DNA from: Butyrivibrio sp.
Lineage (GTDB): Bacteria; Bacillota; Clostridia; Lachnospirales; Lachnospiraceae
Direction: 5' to 3'
NCBI GenBank assembly: GCA_023664865.1
Contig: JAMPEU010000021.1
Span: 1-46,668 of the forward strand
DNA length: 46,668 nt
The notes below the pieces were generated by a model that saw nothing but the letters and a program-made list of their open reading frames with translations, had not been told where the DNA came from and ran no database searches. The position numbers and the translations under genes are program-made. Shown here piece after piece: positions 42,690-46,668 of this stretch. Position 1 is the first letter of the stretch, and each line of letters begins with the position of its first letter.

Positions 42690-43607
42690 TTGGATTGTAG
42701 TACATCTGTGTATGATTATATTGAACATATTGTCCCTAAAGAGAGAATACTTTTTGCCGAACCAATGAGCAGGCATACGACGTTCAGAGTAGGCGGTGAA
42801 GCCGAAAGCGTGATTTTGATAGAGAATGAAGAAGAAATATGTAAGCTTGTTCCCTACTTTGAGCGGATAGGACAGGATTTTTTTATACTGGGCAACGGCA
42901 GTAATTTACTGGTGGGCGATAAAGGCTATCGGGGGATTGTGCTTAAACTCGGAGACGGTATGAAAAAAATTACGGTTCAGGGAGAGCGCATGATAGTACA
43001 GGCAGGCGCGCTTTTGTCGGGGGCGGCGGCAGCAGCAAGGGATGCCGGGCTTACCGGGCTTGAGTTTGCGGCGGGCATTCCCGGAAGCGTCGGCGGCGGA
43101 ATTGTCATGAATGCAGGCGCATATGATGGGGAAATGAAACAGATAACAGAGTCCGTAAGGGTAATGGACAGGGATGGGGAAATCCTTACATTAGATAATG
43201 ATACGATGGAGTTTGGCTATCGGACCAGCGTGGTTAAAAATCGGCATTTTATTGTACTTGAGGCGGTTTTTAAGCTTAGCGAAGGAAATAAAGAGGAAAT
43301 TCAGGCAAAAATGAATGAACTCATGGAAAGAAGAAAGAGCAGGCAGCCGCTTAATTATCCGAGCGCAGGAAGTACGTTTAAGCGTCCCGAAGGATATTAT
43401 GCGGGAAAATTGATTATGGATTCGGGGATGCGCGGCTACAGAATAGGCGGCGCGCAGGTATCTGACAAACACTGCGGCTTTGTTATTAATGCAGGACACG
43501 CAACGGCTGCGGATATTAAGGAAGTAATCGAGGAAGTGCAGGCGAAGGTTAAGGAACGAACCCAGGTGACGCTGGAACCGGAAATTGTATTTTTAGGAGA
43601 CTTTTAG
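42690..43607 (+). CDS. murB: UDP-N-acetylenolpyruvoylglucosamine reductase
   Basis: This 305-residue protein has the FAD-binding region (FILGNGSNLLVGDKGYRGIV), GLEFAAGIPGSVGGGIVMNA, the Tyr-Arg motif in EFGYRTSVVKN and the catalytic Ser region YPSAGSTFKRPEG, ending EPEIVFLGDF. It reduces the enolpyruvyl ether to UDP-MurNAc in peptidoglycan synthesis. The best start is a TTG; the first internal Met is 25 residues in, past conserved sequence. The upstream gap of 64 bases has a TATAAT but no good -35. Confidence 0.95.
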   Translation: MDCSTSVYDYIEHIVPKERILFAEPMSRHTTFRVGGEAESVILIENEEEICKLVPYFERIGQDFFILGNGSNLLVGDKGYRGIVLKLGDGMKKITVQGERMIVQAGALLSGAAAAARDAGLTGLEFAAGIPGSVGGGIVMNAGAYDGEMKQITESVRVMDRDGEILTLDNDTMEFGYRTSVVKNRHFIVLEAVFKLSEGNKEEIQAKMNELMERRKSRQPLNYPSAGSTFKRPEGYYAGKLIMDSGMRGYRIGGAQVSDKHCGFVINAGHATAADIKEVIEEVQAKVKERTQVTLEPEIVFLGDF

Positions 43608-43673
43608 ATATTTCAGACATAGGAACTGTTCAGAGCCTTCACAATATATACATTAGATAACGGAGAAAGAAAC

Positions 43674-44540
43674 ATGGCTGTAGGAATGAGATTCGTAGTA
43701 GTAACCGGAATGAGCGGCGGCGGGAAAAGTACGGCGCTGAAAATGCTGGAAGACTTGGGATTTTATTGTGTTGATAATCTTCCTGTGCCGCTTATTGAGA
43801 AATTTGTAGAGCTTATTGAAACGCCTAATGGTGAGATTTCAAAAGTGGCTCTGGGTATGGACGTGCGCGCAGACCAGACTTTTGGCGACGTGCAGAAGAT
43901 ATTGGAGAAACTTAAGAAGGACGGCTATCAGTTTGAAATTCTGTTTATGGACGCCAGTGACAGCGTACTGATTAAGAGATATAAAGAGACCAGAAGAATG
44001 CACCCGCTTTCACAAGGTGACAGAATAGAGACCGGGGTAGGCAGGGAGCGGAAGATACTTGAAGGTATAAAGAAAGATGCGGACTATGTAATTGATACGT
44101 CCAACCTTCTTACAAGGGAACTTAAAGAAGAATTGGACAGGATTTTCTTAAAAAACGAAGAATATAATTCATTAATGATTACTATTTTGTCATTTGGCTT
44201 TAAATATGGGATTCCCGCAGATGCGGATTTGGTTTTTGACGTCAGATTTCTTCCTAATCCGTTCTATATGGATGAATTAAAGCATAAGACCGGAGACGAT
44301 AAAGAAGTTCAGGATTATGTAATGAGCTTTCCCGAAGCGGAGGATTTTCTGGCGAAACTTGTGGACATGCTGAACTTCCTTATTCCTAATTATATCAAAG
44401 AAGGAAAATATCAGCTTGTTATCGGAATTGGCTGTACGGGCGGCAGACACCGCAGCGTGACGCTTGCAAATGAGCTTTATGCGCATATGAAAAATAATGG
44501 CGGGTATGGATTGAAGCTGTACCATAGAGACAAAGGCTGA
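43674..44540 (+). CDS. rapZ: RapZ (YvcJ) nucleotide-binding regulator
   Basis: This 288-residue protein has the P-loop VTGMSGGGKSTALKMLEDLG, a Walker B-like FEILFMDASD, the RRMHPLS segment and a C-terminal GIGCTGGRHRSVTLANEL. It matches RapZ/YvcJ: the Gram-negative homologue is an RNase E adaptor controlling GlmS, and the Bacillus protein binds nucleotides and affects competence. A GGAG site lies nine bases before the start. whiA follows after 16 bases, with no yvcK/glmR gene between them. Confidence 0.95.
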   Translation: MAVGMRFVVVTGMSGGGKSTALKMLEDLGFYCVDNLPVPLIEKFVELIETPNGEISKVALGMDVRADQTFGDVQKILEKLKKDGYQFEILFMDASDSVLIKRYKETRRMHPLSQGDRIETGVGRERKILEGIKKDADYVIDTSNLLTRELKEELDRIFLKNEEYNSLMITILSFGFKYGIPADADLVFDVRFLPNPFYMDELKHKTGDDKEVQDYVMSFPEAEDFLAKLVDMLNFLIPNYIKEGKYQLVIGIGCTGGRHRSVTLANELYAHMKNNGGYGLKLYHRDKG

Positions 44541-44556
44541 CGTTAGAGGTAGGATT

Positions 44557-45438
44557 ATGTCATTTTCCGGAGAAGTAAAAGAAGAATTGGCAGCTATATT
44601 AAGTCCGGCAAGGCATTGCCAGCTTGCAGAGCTTGCCGCGCTGATTCATTTTGGGGTTCGCATAAGTGATGACGGCAGGCATTTGCGGCTTGAAGATATA
44701 GAAAATGAAACGGTTGCGAGAAAATGCTTTACATTATTGAAAAAAACATATAATATAGATAATGTTATGCGGGAAGAAGAGGAGGAGAAAATTCTTCAGG
44801 CATTACATATGTATGACAGCGAACGTCACATTATCCAGGCGGACATGCCGGTAAGTTCTCTTTTAATAAAGAATAGCTGCTGCGCACGGTCCTTTTTGAG
44901 AGGTGCTTTCCTATGTGCAGGTTCAATGAGCAATCCGCAAAAGAGCTATCATCTGGAATTTGTATGTGCCGGTAATAGGCAGGCGCAGCAGTTGTGCGAT
45001 ATTATTCAGGAATTTCAGGTAGAGGCAAAAATTATTAAGCGTAAGCGGTATTATGTCGTGTATTTGAAAGAAGGCACGGGCATTGTGGATTTACTTAATG
45101 TAATGGGCGCGCACGTATCGCTTATGAATCTGGAGAATCTTCGTATCGTGAAAGAGATGCGCAACTCGGTTAATCGGCGCGTGAACTGTGAAACCGCCAA
45201 TATTGCCAAGACGGTTAATGCTGCATCAAAACAGATAGAAGATATCCTATTAATAAAGGAACGATATGGTTTTGAAAATCTGCCGGACAGTCTGCGGCAG
45301 ATGGCGGAGGTGCGTTTAGAGAACCCGGAAGCGGCGCTTAAGGAACTCGGCGGATATCTGGAACCGCCGGTCGGAAAATCGGGCGTAAACCATCGGCTTA
45401 GGAAATTAAGTGAAATAGCTGAACATATGAGGTTATAA
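44557..45438 (+). CDS. whiA: DNA-binding protein WhiA
   Basis: This 293-residue protein has an N-terminal LAGLIDADG-like domain (MSFSGEVKEELA start, then CCARSFLRGAFLCAGSMSNPQKSYHLEF) and a C-terminal helix-turn-helix with NCETANIAKTVNAASKQ and SGVNHRLRKLSEIAEHM. WhiA regulates cell division and chromosome segregation in Gram-positive bacteria. It is slightly shorter than the usual 310-330 residues. The stop is followed at once by the AAAGGAGG site of the HPr-like gene. Confidence 0.95.
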   Translation: MSFSGEVKEELAAILSPARHCQLAELAALIHFGVRISDDGRHLRLEDIENETVARKCFTLLKKTYNIDNVMREEEEEKILQALHMYDSERHIIQADMPVSSLLIKNSCCARSFLRGAFLCAGSMSNPQKSYHLEFVCAGNRQAQQLCDIIQEFQVEAKIIKRKRYYVVYLKEGTGIVDLLNVMGAHVSLMNLENLRIVKEMRNSVNRRVNCETANIAKTVNAASKQIEDILLIKERYGFENLPDSLRQMAEVRLENPEAALKELGGYLEPPVGKSGVNHRLRKLSEIAEHMRL

Positions 45439-45451
45439 AGGAGGCGAACTT

Positions 45452-45709
45452 ATGATTCGAAAATCTGTCCAAATGAAGCTCGACGGCGGCTTAGAGGCAA
45501 GGAAGGTAGCGATGCTGGTACAGCTGGCAAGTCAGTACGAAAGCAGCGTATATATCGAATCGGCTGAAAAGAAAGTCAATGCTAAAAGTATTATGGGCAT
45601 GATGGGTTTGGGCTTAGGCAGTGGAGATACTGCAACAGTGCTTGCAGACGGCAGTGATGAGGAGGCAGCCGTAGCGGGTATTGAGAAATTTTTTGACGGC
45701 GGACAGTAA
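45452..45709 (+). CDS. HPr-like regulatory protein lacking His15 (Crh-like)
   Basis: This 85-residue protein has the HPr fold with Ser46 in VNAKSIMGMMGLG, the site phosphorylated by HPr kinase. The active-site His15 of HPr, in the usual GLHARPA motif, is Glu15 here (GLEARKVA), and the conserved Pro is Lys18. It therefore cannot act as a phosphocarrier for sugar uptake but can be a target of HprK, as Crh is in Bacillus, where position 15 is Gln. It is encoded next to whiA, as in B. subtilis. Confidence 0.93.
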   Translation: MIRKSVQMKLDGGLEARKVAMLVQLASQYESSVYIESAEKKVNAKSIMGMMGLGLGSGDTATVLADGSDEEAAVAGIEKFFDGGQ

Positions 45710-45720
45710 GGCATAATTGA

Positions 45721-45750
45721 AGGGGATTCCCATTCAAGGGAGTCTCTTTT
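45721..45750 (+). terminator. Probable intrinsic terminator after the HPr-like gene
   Basis: The stem of about 11 pairs (AGGGGATTCCC with GGGAGTCTCTT, two mismatches or wobbles) has a six-base loop and ends in a short T run. Confidence 0.55.
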
Positions 45751-45788
45751 AGCATAGTCAACAGCTTTGGAAGTCGGGAGGTATGCAA

Positions 45789-46668
45789 ATGGATAAAAGT
45801 ATGCTTTTTGTTTATAATCCAAGAGCGGGAAAAGCACAAATCAGAAGCAATCTTCTGGATATCATCGATATATTCGTGAAAGCGGGCTACGAAGTGACGG
45901 CGTATCCGACGCAGGCTCCCGGAGATGCGGTTAAGGCGGTAAGGGAACGCAGGAGAGGATATGATATTGTCGTATGCAGCGGCGGAGACGGAACGTTAGA
46001 TGAAGTAGTCACGGGAATGATGCAGAGCGAAGAAAAACTTCCGATAGGCTATGTCCCGGCAGGCAGTACGAATGATTTTGCCAACAGCCTCGGTATTCCT
46101 CGGAATATGACTAAAGCTGCGGACATTGTAGTGAACGGCGGGAACTTTGGCTGCGATATAGGTGCGTTTAATAATGATACGTTTATCTATGTGGCTGCTT
46201 TTGGGATTTTCACGGACGTATCTTATGAAACTAAACAGGACATAAAGAATGTGTTAGGGCATGCGGCATATCTTTTGGAGGGGGTTAAGCGCCTTTCTTC
46301 AATCAGGTCGTATAAGATGAAAATCAGTTATGACGACGTAACCGTGGAGGAAGAATTTATATACGGAATGATTACAAATTCTAACTCCGTAGGCGGTTTT
46401 AAAGGAATTACCGGTAAAGCTGTGGAGCTGAATGACGGTCTGTTTGAAGTTACGCTGATAAGAAAGCCCAGCATCGCGACGGAGATGAATAACATTATAT
46501 CTGCGCTTGTTGATAAAAAGGTACATTCGGATTTTATCCAATCGTTTAAGACTTCAAGGCTTGTAATAGAGTCGGAAGAGGATGTGGCGTGGACTCTGGA
46601 CGGAGAATACGGAGGGGCGCATAACCATACGGTTATACAGAACTGCAGCCGCGCTATAGAGATAAAGG
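45789..46668 (+). CDS. Diacylglycerol kinase family lipid kinase, cut by window edge
   Basis: This partial gene has at least 293 codons and no stop before the window end. It shows the diacylglycerol kinase catalytic motifs: FVYNPRAGKAQIRSN at the N-terminus, VCSGGDGTLDEVVTGM, and GYVPAGSTNDFANSLGIPRN. The C-terminal half has the typical beta-rich domain with AWTLDGEYGG. Such enzymes phosphorylate diacylglycerol or sphingoid-like lipids. The start six bases after GGGAGG is preferred to an ATG two codons earlier. Confidence 0.93.
   Translation, partial: MDKSMLFVYNPRAGKAQIRSNLLDIIDIFVKAGYEVTAYPTQAPGDAVKAVRERRRGYDIVVCSGGDGTLDEVVTGMMQSEEKLPIGYVPAGSTNDFANSLGIPRNMTKAADIVVNGGNFGCDIGAFNNDTFIYVAAFGIFTDVSYETKQDIKNVLGHAAYLLEGVKRLSSIRSYKMKISYDDVTVEEEFIYGMITNSNSVGGFKGITGKAVELNDGLFEVTLIRKPSIATEMNNIISALVDKKVHSDFIQSFKTSRLVIESEEDVAWTLDGEYGGAHNHTVIQNCSRAIEIK

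Noticed and set aside
1-46668. tRNA, rRNA, transposase or phage genes
   Set aside because: No such sequence was recognised by eye on either strand; a tRNAscan or profile search would settle it.

Overview
The window looks like chromosomal DNA of a clostridial Firmicute, most probably a Lachnospiraceae-type gut anaerobe. This is inferred from gene content: strong AGGAGG-type ribosome binding sites, sigma-A promoters, YhaM, MutS2, VanW-family and YhfC proteins, a heterodimeric ABC exporter with one degenerate site, and the uvrC-hprK-glk-murB-rapZ-whiA-(Crh-like HPr)-dagK run at the right end. No rRNA, tRNA, CRISPR array, transposase or prophage was seen.

Layout. 1-12.5 kb: the end of a radical-SAM protein, nth, a DEDDh exonuclease, a small membrane protein, a VanW protein, an AIR-synthase-like protein, an Lrp regulator with an aminotransferase and trmL, then a leftward mutS2-response regulator-histidine kinase block. 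12.6-16.6 kb: a membrane-anchored HtrA-like protein with no catalytic triad, yhaM, and the 23S rRNA methyltransferase rlmD. 16.7-18.5 kb: an AT-rich accessory island with an orphan PemK/MazF-like toxin, a candidate small RNA, a wrecked RhuM gene and an unknown ORF. 18.5-21.4 kb: an AraC regulator divergent from a TIM-barrel isomerase and a Gfo/Idh oxidoreductase. 21.5-26.8 kb: a YhfC protease-like protein, two lipoproteins, a HAD phosphatase, a fusion of a receiver domain to a (p)ppGpp synthetase domain, and a MazG-like protein. 27-30.3 kb: an amino-acid ABC importer and a second, convergent binding protein. 30.4-36.1 kb: the heterodimeric exporter, then pyrG on the opposite strand. 36.3-46.7 kb: ftsH and the DNA repair, carbon control and cell wall cluster.

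The most striking feature is a family of six intergenic palindromic elements of about 140-185 bp (444-581, 7570-7718, 12322-12505, 14018-14163, 34157-34304, 34345-34483). They share a conserved core, but the outer stem and the apical stem differ between copies while staying base-paired. Read on one particular strand, every copy carries a GNRA-type loop on a small side hairpin and a tandem G.A/A.G step in the central helix, and the single mismatches in the outer arms of three copies become G.U pairs. This points to a structured RNA, possibly a mobile one. A second, smaller family with the same design (conserved core, variable paired arms) occurs at 5250-5332 and 29413-29478. I do not recognise either family.

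A second notable item is the receiver-alarmone synthetase fusion at 24343-25407, which would couple a phosphorelay to (p)ppGpp-type signalling. The right-hand cluster holds HPr kinase and an HPr homologue with Glu at position 15 and Ser at position 46, so it is a Crh-like regulator and not a sugar-transport phosphocarrier. All calls come from reading the sequence by eye; no database search was run.
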